Assembly (NCBI GenBank): GCA_963922205.1
Contig: CAWUHX010000297.1
Span: 115,001-179,000 of the forward strand
Origin: Romanomermis culicivorax
Taxonomy: Eukaryota; Nematoda; Enoplea; Mermithida; Mermithidae
Reading direction: 5' to 3'
Length of the DNA stretch: 64,000 nt
The translations under genes and the position numbers were made by a program. Below the pieces are notes generated by a model. The model had not been told where the DNA came from. It saw nothing but the letters and a program-made list of their open reading frames with translations, and searched no databases. Positions 44,101 through 55,463 of this stretch are shown piece by piece. Position 1 is the stretch's first letter. Each line of letters starts with the position of its first letter.

Positions 44101-47100
44101 TTTTTGATATTTTTGATATTTTTGATATTTTTGATAATTGATATTTTTGATATTTAATATTTTTGATATTTGATATTTTTGATATTCGATATTTTCGATA
44201 TTTGATATTTGATATTTTTGATATTTGATATTTTTGATTATTTGCTATTTTTAATATTTGATATTTTTGATATTTGATATTTTTGATATTTGATATTTTT
44301 GATATTCGATATTTTTGATATTTGATATTGGATATTTTTGATATTTGATATTTTTGATTATTTGATATTTTTGATATTTGATATTTTTGATATTTGATAT
44401 TTTTGATATTTGATATTTTTGATATTTGATATTTTTGATATTTGATATTTTTGATATGTTTGATATATTTGATATTCTTGATATTTGATATTTTTGATAT
44501 TTGGTATATTTGATATATTTGATTATCTTGATATTTGATATTCTTGATATTTGATATTCTTGATATTTGATATTTTTCATAGTTGGTATATTTGATATAT
44601 TTGATATTCTCGATATTTGATATTTTTGATATTTGATATTTTTGATATTTTTGATATTTTTGATATTTTTGATATTTTTGATATTTTTGATATTTTTGAT
44701 ATTTGATATTTGATATTTTTAATATTTGATATTTTTGATATTTGATATTTGATATTTTTAATATTTGATATATTTGATATATTTAATATTCTTGATATTT
44801 GATATTTTTGATATTTGATATTTTTGATTTTTGATATTTGATATTTTTGATTTTTGATATTTGATATTTTTGATATTTGATATTTTTGATATTTGATATT
44901 TTTGATATTTGATATTTTTGATATTTGATATTTTTGATATTTGATTTTTTTGATATTTGATACTTTTGATTTTTGATATTTTTGATATTTGATATTTTTG
45001 ATATTTGATATTTTTGATATTTATTTGATATTTTTGATATTTGATTTTTTTGATATTTGATATTTTTGATATTTGATATTTTTGATATTTGATATTTTTG
45101 ATATTTGATATTTTTGATATTCGATATTTTTGATATTTGATATTTTCGATATTTGATATTTTTGATATTTGATATTTTTGATATTTGATATTTTTGATAT
45201 TTGATATTTTTGATATTCGATATTTTTAATATTTGATATTTTCGATATTTGATATTCTTGATATTTGATATTTTTGATATTTGATATATTTGATATTTGA
45301 TATTTTTGATATTTGATATTTTTGATATTTGATATTTTTGATATTCGATATTTTTGATATTTGATATTTGATATTTTTGATAATTGATATTTTTGATTAT
45401 TTGCTATTTTTAATATTTGATATTTTTGATATTTGATATTTTTGATATTTGATATTATTGATATTTTTGATATATTTGATATTCTTGATATTTGATATTT
45501 TTGATATTTGGTATATTTGATATATTTGATTATCTTGATATTTGATATTCTTGATATTTGATATTTTTGATATTTGATATTTTTGATATTTGATATTTTT
45601 GATATTTGATATTTTTGATATTTGATATTTTTGATATTTGATATTTTTGATATTTGATATTTTTGATATTTGATATTCTTGATATTTGATATTTTTGATA
45701 TTTTTGATAATTGATATTTTTGATATTTGATATTTTATATTTTTGATATTTGATATTTTTGATATTTGATATTTTTGATATTCGATATTTTTGATATTTG
45801 ATATTTGATATTTTTGATATTTGATATTTTTGATATTTGATATTTTTGATATTTGATATTTGATATTTTTGATATTTGATATTTTTGATATTTGATATTT
45901 TTGATATTTGATATTTTTGATATTCGATATTTTTAATATTTGATATTTTCGATATTTGATATTCTTGATATTTGATATTTTTGATATTTGATATATTTGA
46001 TATTTGATATTTTTGATATTTGATATTTTTGATATTTGATATTTTTGATATTCGATATTTTTGATATTTGATATTTGATATTTTTGATAATTGATATTTT
46101 TGATTATTTGCTATTTTTAATATTTGATATTTTTGATATTTGATATTTTTGATATTTGATATTATTGATATTTTTGATATATTTGATATTCTTGATATTT
46201 GATATTTTTGATATTTGGTATATTTGATATATTTGATTATCTTGATATTTGATATTCTTGATATTTGATATTTTTGATATTTGATATTTTTGATATTTGA
46301 TATTTTTGATATTTGATATTTTTGATATTTGATATTTTTGATATTTGATATTTTTGATATTTGATATTTTTGATATTTGATATTTGATATTTTTGATATT
46401 TGGTGTTTTTGATATTTGATATTTTCGATTATTTGCTATTTTTAATATTTGATATTTTTGATATTTGATACTTTTGATATTTGATATTTTTGATATTTGA
46501 TAATTTTGATATTTTTGATATATTTGATATTCTTGATATTTGATATTTTTGATATTTGGTATATTTGATATATTTGATTATCTTGATATTTGATATTCTT
46601 GATATTTGATATTTTTGATATTTGATACTTTTGATATTTGATATTTTTGATATTTTTGATATTTTTGATATTTTTGATAATTGATATTTTTGATATTTGA
46701 TATTTTTGATATTTGATATTTTTGATATTTGATATTTTTGATATTCGATATTTTCGATATTTGATATTTGATATTTTTGATATTTGATATTTTTGATTAT
46801 TTGCTATTTTTAATATTTGATATTTTTGATATTTGATATTTTTGATATTTGATATTTTTGATATTCGATATTTTTGATATTTGATATTGGATATTTTTGA
46901 TATTTGATATTTTTGATTATTTGATATTTTTGATATTTGATATTTTTGATATTTGATATTTTTGATATTTGATATTTTTGATATTTGATATTTTTGATAT
47001 TTGATATTTTTGATATGTTTGATATATTTGATATTCTTGATATTTGATATTTTTGATATTTGGTATATTTGATATATTTGATTATCTTGATATTTGATAT

Positions 47101-47600
47101 TCTTGATATTTGATATTCTTGATATTTGATATTTTTCATAGTTGGTATATTTGATATATTTGATATTCTCGATATTTGATATTTTTGATATTTGATATTT
47201 TTGATATTTTTGATATTTTTGATATTTTTGATATTTTTGATATTTTTGATATTTTTGATATTTTTGATATTTTTGATATTTTTGATATTTGATATTTGAT
47301 ATTTTTAATATTTGATATTTTTGATATTTGATATTTGATATTTTTAATATTTGATATATTTGATATATTTAATATTCTTGATATTTGATATTTTTGATAT
47401 TTGATATTTTTGATTTTTGATATTTGATATTTTTGACATTTGATATTTTTGATATTTTCGATATTTTTGGTATTTGATATTTTTAATATTTGATATATTT
47501 GATATATTTAATATTCTTGATATTTGATATTTTTAATATTTGATATTTTTGGTATTTGATATTTGATATTCTTGGTATTTGATATTTTTGGTGTTTGATC
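38140..47600. repeat. 9.4-kb satellite of a 16-bp GATATTTTT/GATATTT unit
   Basis: The array alternates GATATTTTT (9 bp) and GATATTT (7 bp). Variants such as GATAATT, GATATTC and a GATTATTTGCTATTTTT marker recur, and blocks of variants repeat as higher-order units. The sequence has almost no G+C beyond the GAT guanines. On the minus strand the 16-bp unit has no stop in any frame and gives a 16-residue peptide period of the KYQKYQISKISNIKNI kind; such frames are artefacts. Both edges degrade gradually into unique DNA. Confidence 0.97.
44236..44765. repeat. Higher-order block of the satellite, first copy
   Basis: This block, with its marker variants (GATATTGGATATTTTTG, TTTTTCATAGTTGGTATATT, GATATGTTTGATATA), recurs almost unchanged 2,559 bp downstream (46795-47350). 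The second copy has a longer run of GATATTTTT units near 47200-47280. Confidence 0.85.
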
Positions 47601-47800
47601 TCTTTGATGTCTGAAACTTTCACTATATAGACGACAAAATCAACAAACACTATGTCCCAATAGCTCAATTCTAGCTGGTAACAGGCAGTATCAACAGTCA
47701 TGCTGAGTAAATAGTTATCTTTTTTTAGTGTCCTCGTACATTGGCATTTTGCTTCAGTCCACCAACATACTAGTTTTCAGAATCAAGTTTGTTTCGTATT

Positions 47801-49744
47801 ATGTATTACATTGCTGTGCTTTTCGTGTTCACCACAGTATCATCAATTCATGTTCAACTGAATAGGACGGATTCAGGTAAATTCAATATCGTAATATAAC
47901 AATTTTCCCAAAATATCACTTATGTGTGGAAAGGGTCTATCTGAAAATTGATCTGCATAAACTGAATGAGCTAGATAATTCAAGTTTTGCCCTCAAGATA
48001 GCATGTCTGCTGTATTTTCAAGCCTTAAAATTTCTGATTATAGCTACAGTATATGAAGAAAATGACTTTTTTAAATTTTTGCTGCTAACTTGCACCCAAT
48101 TTTCTTTAGCCAAGAAAGCATGTTTTACAGTACTACATGGTCTTATAAATTTTGTTTGGTAACATACAGCATTCAACCCACTGGATTGATGTGTCAGCCA
48201 ATTCATGAGTTCTGAACTCAGTCTTTTTTGTTGAGTCCTGGTTAGGATATTTACACCTACCTCGACATGGGTTATTAGGGGCACAGCTCCAGTGCCGCCC
48301 ACAAAGCTTTTTTACCCTAGTGACTGTACCAGGGGCCCCCTGCTGCTCCAAGCGGAGAGGGGTGTTGTATGGTAACATACTGCAATACGCCTATTAGACT
48401 GATATTTCAACCGATTCACAAGTTCCAATCCAGCCATTTTTGTTGAGCCTTGTGGCAATGGTAACACCTACCTTGACATTGGCCACAGCTCCGGCATCTC
48501 TCAGGAAGCCCTTCAACATAAAAGGCCAGCTTGTGTGTGAGGCGCCCTTTCATTGCTTTTGCAGCCTAGTGGATGCCACATTCCACAAGCTAGCTTAAGC
48601 ACGACTTGTTCAGCTACCTACCTCATAAATGGAATAGGTTTACCTCCTCATTTGCAGCACGTCACACCCAAGATGCTAAGTGGACCCAGCCCATGAACAC
48701 TCCAAGCCTGCCAACACAATTAATGGACCAGGTAGGCCAGTTACTTTTTCAAAAACATCCTGTACGTCACTGGCACTAACTCTCCACTATTGACTGATGT
48801 CCAAGTAAGTGTGGCCACCCTATGGTTCAACAAAAATTGCTTGGTTTGGAACGTATGGATCGGATGAAACCTTAATCCTCCAGGTGGAATCTTTAACATT
48901 ACCGTGCAAAATTCCTCAACACTTGGAGCAACACGAAGCCCCTGATATGGTCACTAGTATTGAAGGGCTTATTGGATAATGCCAGAGCTGTCCCACTACT
49001 GATCTATGCCGGAGTGGGTGCAACCAACTTGACAAGAATAGCTGGGTTTCAAGCACATGGAGAGGATGAGACATCAGGTGGAGTGACTTCTGGTAACGAC
49101 TCAGCGACTATATTTTATCTTAAATTGATCACGTGCTTTGGCGCACTGAGAATTCAATGCATATTGTCCTGAAAAATTCATTCTACATTTTGTTCTTCAA
49201 GACAATGATGAAGTTGAAAAATTATTGGCGGAATACAAGTCACAGGGGATACAGGTCATTCATCGTAGATTCATGGATAAGAATAGCACTATGCACACTA
49301 ACGACGAGTTGATCAAGCCCAGAGAAGCAATGCTCGGTAATACTGATTGCAGAAGTCTATTATCCTCTCTTTCTACCATGAACTTTAGAGTAACTGTAAT
49401 TTTACACTACCATTAATACCAAGAACTGCAAAAAAGTCTAAGCACTCCATTATTTTTGACAGCAATTTTACTAAAATTAACATTTTTCTTAGCTAATTTC
49501 TTTTTTTTCAGCTTCTGCAAGGCATATAGCCACTGTTGAACATCGCATCAAACTGTTGCTTCTCAAATGTAAGATGAAAGCCTATTGAGAGTAAATTTAA
49601 GATAGCATTCAAATGAAGTTCCTGTAAACGACAAGCGGATTGACTCTGATTTTTGAAATCTTATGCAATTTTTGTGCAACAGATTTTCCTGAAAAAAAGG
49701 CCTCCATGGTAGATCATGAGGAACGAACATCGACAACTAATTGA
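47801..49744 (+). CDS. Small secreted protein, four exons (secreted protein 2)
   Basis: Exons 47801-47876, 49202-49336, 49512-49568 and 49683-49744 join in frame with all three introns in phase 1 and give 109 residues. Donors are GTAAAT, GTAATA and GTAAGA; acceptors end TTCAAG, TTTCAG and AACAG. Exon 1 starts MYYIAVLFVFTTVSSIHVQL, a signal peptide followed by an N-glycosylation site (NRT). The rest is charged and helical (EVEKLLAEYKSQGIQVIHRR, then RHIATVEHRIKLLLLK). AATAAA at 49800 lies 55 bases after the stop. The signal-peptide start, phase-1 introns and a G|xxxRHxxT exon-junction motif resemble the 1637-3255 gene. The function is unknown; the model rests on matching phases only. Confidence 0.68.
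48160..48520 (+). repeat. Imperfect tandem pair in intron 1 of secreted protein 2
   Basis: 48160-48310 and 48370-48500 share TAACATAC(A/T)GCA, GATTCACAAGTTC/AATTCATGAGTTC, TTTTTGTTGAG and CACCTACCT(C/T)GACAT. Two diverged copies of an unknown repeat. Confidence 0.5.
48530..48730 (+). repeat. Dispersed repeat shared with 26105-26310
   Basis: ATTCCACAAGCTAGCTTAAG, GACTTGTTCAGCTACCTACC and CAAGATGCTAAGTGGACC correspond to the copy near 26.2 kb. Confidence 0.6.
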
Positions 49745-49873
49745 TGGATAGAGGCAATTGTATGAACATTTTCTTTATGTCGTGTAGACTTATGTTTCGA
49801 ATAAACTATTAGCTTGTTTCCTATTCAAAGTACTGTCATGGATGAACATTGTCTATCTTAGAACTTATGCGAG

Positions 49874-50119
49874 TTAGCCTAAAAGTTGATGCAAATTTGC
49901 ATGGAAGATGAGCATAAATTGTCCATTGTTCTGCATTTTAGTCATTTGTGAGTGCAGCTTATTACCTCGATTTCTAGATTGCCCGCCTCCTTTACGAGTG
50001 AGTCTACATTTACAACTCAATTTTCTTCCTAACTTCTCGATATTACCCATTGATTGGAAGTCTTGCAGTGCGGACAGTGTTAAGATCATGTGTAGTTCAA
50101 GTGAAGTGAAGCAGGTCAT
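49874..50119 (-). repeat. Dispersed repeat with a short open frame
   Basis: The inverse of the copy at 18700-18960. The minus frame contains MGNIEKLGRKLSCKCRLTRK followed by a Gly/Arg-rich stretch. Possibly a fragment of a coding repeat; family unknown. Confidence 0.4.
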
Positions 50120-50267
50120 TGGATTGTGAAATGTTTTGAGGACTTACTGTACATTGGATATATTCTCCACACTTCCAAATGCTTATCAAATTCCCCAATC
50201 CATTTAGTGAATAATTCCGGAATCGTGGTTGTGGTATGTGGGGGTAGGCCGCTTTATTAACAGCTGA

Positions 50268-50411
50268 ATGCCCAACTATAACACTAAGGAGAAAGAGGCA
50301 AAATGGTTGTGTTGTTTTTCCACCGATTCACGCACATTTCGTAATAATTTGGCAACAAGCAAAAGTTGCGTACAAGCTCAGACTCAGTCTGATTTAGCAG
50401 ACCATTTTGAG
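50268..50411 (+). CDS. Possible unassigned exon
   Basis: A 48-codon frame starts MPNYNTKEKEAKWLCCFS and ends at a donor-like GTAATT (50412). TTAACAG lies just upstream at 50256-50262. The composition is protein-like. No partner exons were found nearby, and no function can be given. Confidence 0.25.
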
Positions 50412-51640
50412 GTAATTACTGTTACCATATTCTATCAATTAAGGTGTTTACTATATATTCGCTTGCATAAGTTTCATTTTTGCATCACAGGGTTAGTTAC
50501 TCTTTCAACTGAAGTTAGTCTTGGTCCGTAAGTCGGAAGAATTGTTCCTGATTTCCGAAACTAAATGAGGTTAATTGTTGATGAGTAATAGAGACAATAA
50601 AAAATGTACTCAAGTAAAATTGAGAAACTAAATTTAAAAAATTTTAAAAATGTACAAAAGAACGAAAAACGAGAATATTTCAACGAAACAGCACCACGAC
50701 CAGAGTGGTTGATCAAATTCAAGTTTGGACAAAGCGTCAAAAATTTTGCATTCTTCTGCATTCAAAATTATACAGTAAACTAAAAGTCCAGGAGCGCACA
50801 AATAACACCTTGCTCTTCAAACTCATGGCACTTAGTTATGAAATAAAATCAACTATGCGTCCTCGTTGCTCCTCACTTTCGCTCCTCTCTTTGTCCGCCT
50901 CACCTTTTCTACCGATTCTAACAATTTTTTTTCCTCTGTCCTTCTTATCTTTCTTTTGATTTTTCAATATTTTGTATGTTGTATTTTTCTTTTCGCTCTT
51001 TTCTTTGTTTTTTGTTTCTTTCTCTTTCCTGTAATTATCTTTCCTGTCTTTATCTTTCCTGTCCTTATTGTTTACTCTTGTTCTTTTCTCTACTTGGCGT
51101 TTGAGTTGATTGTTTATTATCTCTCTGTGTCGTTTTTATGATATGTTGTCTTTTTACTATCTACAATAAAAATTTTGCATCAAATTTTAAACAAATAAAT
51201 GTAGAATGTTTTATTTTTGAGACACACTACTTGCATGATTCAATCATGTGAAATGTGTAGATTACTGTAAGCCTTTAGTAGCCATACTGGATTCGGGGAC
51301 ACAAAATATGCACCAAGTGCCTGTAAGTAAAAAGCGCATAGTGAGCACGGACATCTTCGCAGCTCACGTGGGGCGTTGATATTGTCAGGCTTGGGAAAAA
51401 ACAGTCGGCTTACCTTTAAATTTTCAAAAAGTACGACTAAAATGATCCTAATACAATATCGATAATGATAATATTTTCCTTGCTTCCTCTGTTTACGGGA
51501 AGTCGAGGTTTTCTTATCAATCACGTGAAGTTTTACCCAGTTTCATGATCGGTATATTTTTGCACCGAAGTATTTGTTATCCCTGATATCTGTATTATTT
51601 ATCTTTTTTTCCATCTGCTTTTATTTTTTTATTACAACAT
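50412..51640. other. Unassigned stretch with pyrimidine-rich tract
   Basis: 50870-51130 is C/T-rich on the + strand and gives Phe/Leu frames by composition. The remainder is AT-rich without recognisable genes. Confidence 0.4.
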
Positions 51641-51749
51641 GATGTCGAATACATATACAATAATACAAAAACACAACAACAATAACATAGTATGCGATAG
51701 TAAACGTGGTCGTAGAGGAAAACTAATCACAGTAAAAAGTTATCTCTGG

Positions 51750-54660
51750 TCAATTTTATTATCCCTTTAATAGATTATACATGATTTCATATGTTGATTT
51801 AGAAATTTTCTCATGTTGCAGGAGTCTTAGTTCACACATGAGGAAGTTTAACCAGTGCTGATGTGACACTTGCTTTTCTTCAGTTCGTGTTTTATAAATG
51901 AAGAATTTTTTCAGAATTATTAATATGTTAATGACCTGATTCATCTGTTGTTATACCTAGGATGTTTTTATGGTTTCTGTTATTGTAAAGTTCACTAGTT
52001 CTCTTGCCCTTTTTTGTAGTTCATTCCAAATGAATTTTACTACCATGCACTTAGATAAACAGTAGATATATCATCCAATTCTAAGTTGCAATAGATGCAT
52101 TTGTCCTCCGTTTTTATCCTGTATCTCATCATTAAATTTGGTGTCACCAATATTCTGTCTAGAATTTCGAACTGAAATTGTCTGTATTTATTGCCCATAT
52201 TTAATATTTTGAAAATGTTCCAAGAATCATCATATTTTATTGTGGCTGGTATTTGTAACTTATCTTTTCATTTTAGCTAACATGGGATCGAAGTCCGCTT
52301 ACTGATTATGATTGATTTTTTTGTTTTCTATTGCTTCCATTTCAGAAAATTCCATCAAGTCTGCTTCCACTCCAGGAAATTTCTTCAATTCTTCACTATT
52401 ATCAAACCAGTGAGATAGGATATTACACCGATTTTACACAGTTTTCGAAAGAAGTTTTTACTTGATTTTAGAAATCTATTATTGCTGATCTGCTGTAGCT
52501 CAACCTGTGTTGGTGAGGTAGTAATATCGTAAATATTATTAGTAGGGATATATTTGACTGTATCCAATAGTGGAGCATAAAAGAGTGGAAACTCGGTATC
52601 CAACAATTCTGTTTGGAAATTTGCATTGATCACATTTTTGATTCCACCTACTCTTTCCAACTTCTGCAATTTCACACTACGCCATTTCCTTGATTATCTA
52701 ATATCCTTTTTATCCATTTTGCTTTCAGTGATACAATACATGCTCTGACACTTTTTTTCTACCCCTGTCATGATCCTGAGTAAGAATCTGATTTTTTATT
52801 TTTGCCTTCCTATCATTCCAGAGAAAGTTTTCAAGTAGGATTTTTAGAATTTTGAAGACACATTGATCCCCAAATAAATTTATTGTGCTGCAGTTGAGTT
52901 TTGACATGATCAGAAAGTTCCAAATAATTATCTTTCCATAAAATGTCAGATATCTTTTTTTGCGTGATTCACATTCTATAACTTGCATTTTTCTATTTTA
53001 TTTCCAAAATTTTTTGCCTATGGTATATCTTTATCATAGGAGAGATTATTCCAAGCATATTTAAATTTTTGACCCTTTTTTTCTGTTTTTTCTTAGGCCT
53101 TGCATTTGAGTCTTTTTGAGGTTAATTTTCAATCCTGACACCCTGTAAGCTATTTCCTGCTTAGCATATTCTATGTAAGCATCACTTTCTGCCAATAGGA
53201 ACGCATCATATGCATATAGACTAAGCTCATGCTGTTGATTGTGAAAGATGCGCGGAGGGTGGGAGGAAAGTAGGAGGGCCAGTTCGCGATTGTCTGGAAT
53301 AGGCCTCGGGTACTGGCTGGTAAAGCAATACTAATCGGTAATCGAAAATAACAGGCGTATGGTGGGAGACCTGTCAACATCAAACGACTTCTTTATTTTC
53401 TAACAAAACGAACACTAAACTATTTTTGCCTTTATGGCCAATAATCACAACCAAAGGTATGCAAAACAATAAATGAAACAAAATATTATGTGCAGGAATG
53501 TATTTATTGTGAATGTGTATTAATAAAATCAAGTTCACTGTAGTTAATAATTATGAATAGTATCGGTTTAGCTAAATGTGTGGTATACTATACAAGCAGA
53601 AGATTCCAGGTTCGACCCCTGGTATGGTCACCAGTGAAAGATGCGCAGAGGGTGGGAGGAAAGTAGAAGGACAAGTTCAGGGTTGTCTGAAATAGGCCTC
53701 GGGTACTGGCTGGTAAGGCAATACTAATCGATAATCGAAAATAACAGGCGAATGGTGGGAGACCTGTCAACATCAAACGACTTCTTTATTTTCTAACAAA
53801 ACGAACACTAAGCTATTTTCGCCTTTATGACCAATAATCACAACCAAAGGTATGCAAAACAATAAATGAAACAAAAACAAAATATTATGTGCAGGAATGT
53901 ATTTATTGTGAATGTGTATTAATAAAATAAAGTTTACTGTAGTTAATAATTATAAATAGTATCGGTTTAGCTAAATGTGTGGTATACTACAATTGTTCAT
54001 GTGTAAACCTTTATTAATACTAGAAGCTCTCAGTTTGACTGCCATAATTTCCATAGCACAGATGAACAGATATGGAGAAATAGGGCAACCTTGCCTAATT
54101 TCTCTTCTGAGTTCAGATCGCTTTGTGCTATATCCCGAGTTCATTACATCACCATTGGCCTCCTTTTATAATGTATTTATCCAAAAGCAAAATTCTGAAA
54201 CAATATTAAAATTCTTCAAAGCTGACATCATGAAGTACCTGTCAAGGAAGTCAAACGCTTTCTCTGTATCTAAAAATACTAAATATCCTGAACCTTCACA
54301 TGAATTTTGGTCACAGTATTCTATAATACCAAGGAGATATGGAATACCCCCAGCAACGTATCGATCAGGCATAAAGCCATGCTGATCTTGGTTCACAATA
54401 TCTTTTATACATGTTTTTGAGCGATTTGCTAGAGCTTTGGCTAAAATTTTGTAATCAATATTTAAAAGAGAGATAGGTCTCCAATTTAATAAAAATTCTG
54501 TATTTTTGCCTGGTTTTTAAATCAATGTGATTATACTTTGTCTCTGATAATGTGTCACTTGTCCAGTTTCCAGAGAATATTTTAAAGAAGAAATGAGTAG
54601 GTTTTTGACTGAATTCCAGAAAGATTTATGAAAATTCACTGTTAAACCATCATCACCAGG
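51750..54660 (-). pseudogene. Broken LINE (L1/Tx1-like non-LTR retrotransposon)
   Basis: On the minus strand fragments in changing frames give, in order, PGDDGLTVNFHKSFWNSV (54660-54600), DQHGFMPDRYVAGGI and YLVFLDTEKAFD (54390-54260), YAYDA (near 53210, in place of the catalytic YADD box), IIIWNFLIMSKL and FLWNDRKAKI (52920-52800), and a CIYCN-containing C-terminal region (about 52100). This is the linear order of a non-LTR reverse transcriptase. The endonuclease domain is missing (5' truncation), stops and frameshifts are frequent, and a direct-repeat insertion (53241-53989) splits it just upstream of YAYDA. It is inactive. L1 versus Tx1 clade is uncertain. Confidence 0.75.
53241..53989. 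mobile_element. LTR-like direct repeats flanking a tRNA 3'-end-like sequence
   Basis: Copy 1 53241-53590 (350 bp) and copy 2 53634-53989 (356 bp) are near-identical direct repeats starting GTGAAAGATGCGC and ending GTGGTATACTA. The 43-base spacer 53591-53633 contains CCAGGTTCGACCCCTGG (a T-arm) and ends GTATGGTCACCA. On the minus strand this reads as a primer-binding site starting TGG directly at the repeat edge. It may be an LTR element collapsed to LTR-PBS-LTR, or a tandem tRNA-derived SINE. It is inserted in the LINE. Confidence 0.6.
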
Positions 54661-55463
54661 GGCCGGTTTCATCAATGTGGAGTTATCGGTATTCCTGATG
54701 TGCCTTCGAAACCGACTTTGAGGAGCCCAAATATACGATTTCAAAATTTATTTGTCCCAAATATTTTCAATCATGTTGATTCAATGACCGACCTCAATTT
54801 TTTTACCGTATGATTTATTTTTTTACATTGAAATGATTCCTTTTTCAACATAAACATTATTTCTTTCGGAATTAAGTTGTAATTTGATTTATTCAGATCA
54901 AGATATTCTTGATTTCTTTTTCCAGAATGCAGGCTGAAACTTGCTTTCATTTTGGAATTGGAATGCAACTAGGACTCTGCGTGTCTGAAAGATGCGAAAA
55001 TATATTTTTTGGGATGTAGTTAACTGATGAAAAGTATATTCAATTTCATATTTTTGTGTTTTTTTATGTTACACATCACACAGAGCTGAAAGTTGGCCAG
55101 CGGATTCTATTAGTCCTCAATAATTTATGTTTGAAATGTTGTACGGTAAAACCGTCATGTAATGGATCGTGAAGACAGTAATTTTTTGTCATATTTAAAT
55201 TTACAAAGATCTATGAAGAAGCGACTATAGTAGACCTTCTTGAATTCAATAGTATGATTTCGGAATCCATATTTGCATAACATAACTGATGTAATTGGCT
55301 GGACAACTTAGGTACAATACAACAATCGGGCTGTTGACCACATCGCGGTCGTTATTAAAAGCTTAAGAATTCACGTTCAAATCAAGATATTACACATTTA
55401 GAATATGATTTCGACTCTGGTCTTTTCTTGCAATGCCTGAAGAAACAAAATTATATGTTAAGA
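54661..55463. other. Junction and unassigned DNA between the LINE and the nuclease gene
   Basis: The LINE sequence stops where GGGGCCGGTTTCATCAA begins (54657-54673), a motif like the ends of the MITE at 56211-56782. A minus frame 54968-54771 is open but unrecognised. The rest is AT-rich. Confidence 0.4.

Noticed and set aside
38140-47600. CRISPR-like array
   Set aside because: Units are contiguous, 16 bp, with no unique spacers; the window is eukaryotic.
53591-53633. Functional tRNA gene
   Set aside because: Only a T-arm and acceptor-like 3' end are convincing. The anticodon stem does not pair, no matching 5' acceptor strand is present, and CCA is encoded.
53975-54385. 136-codon + strand frame
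   Set aside because: It lies opposite the clear LINE reverse-transcriptase motifs on the minus strand and is a shadow.
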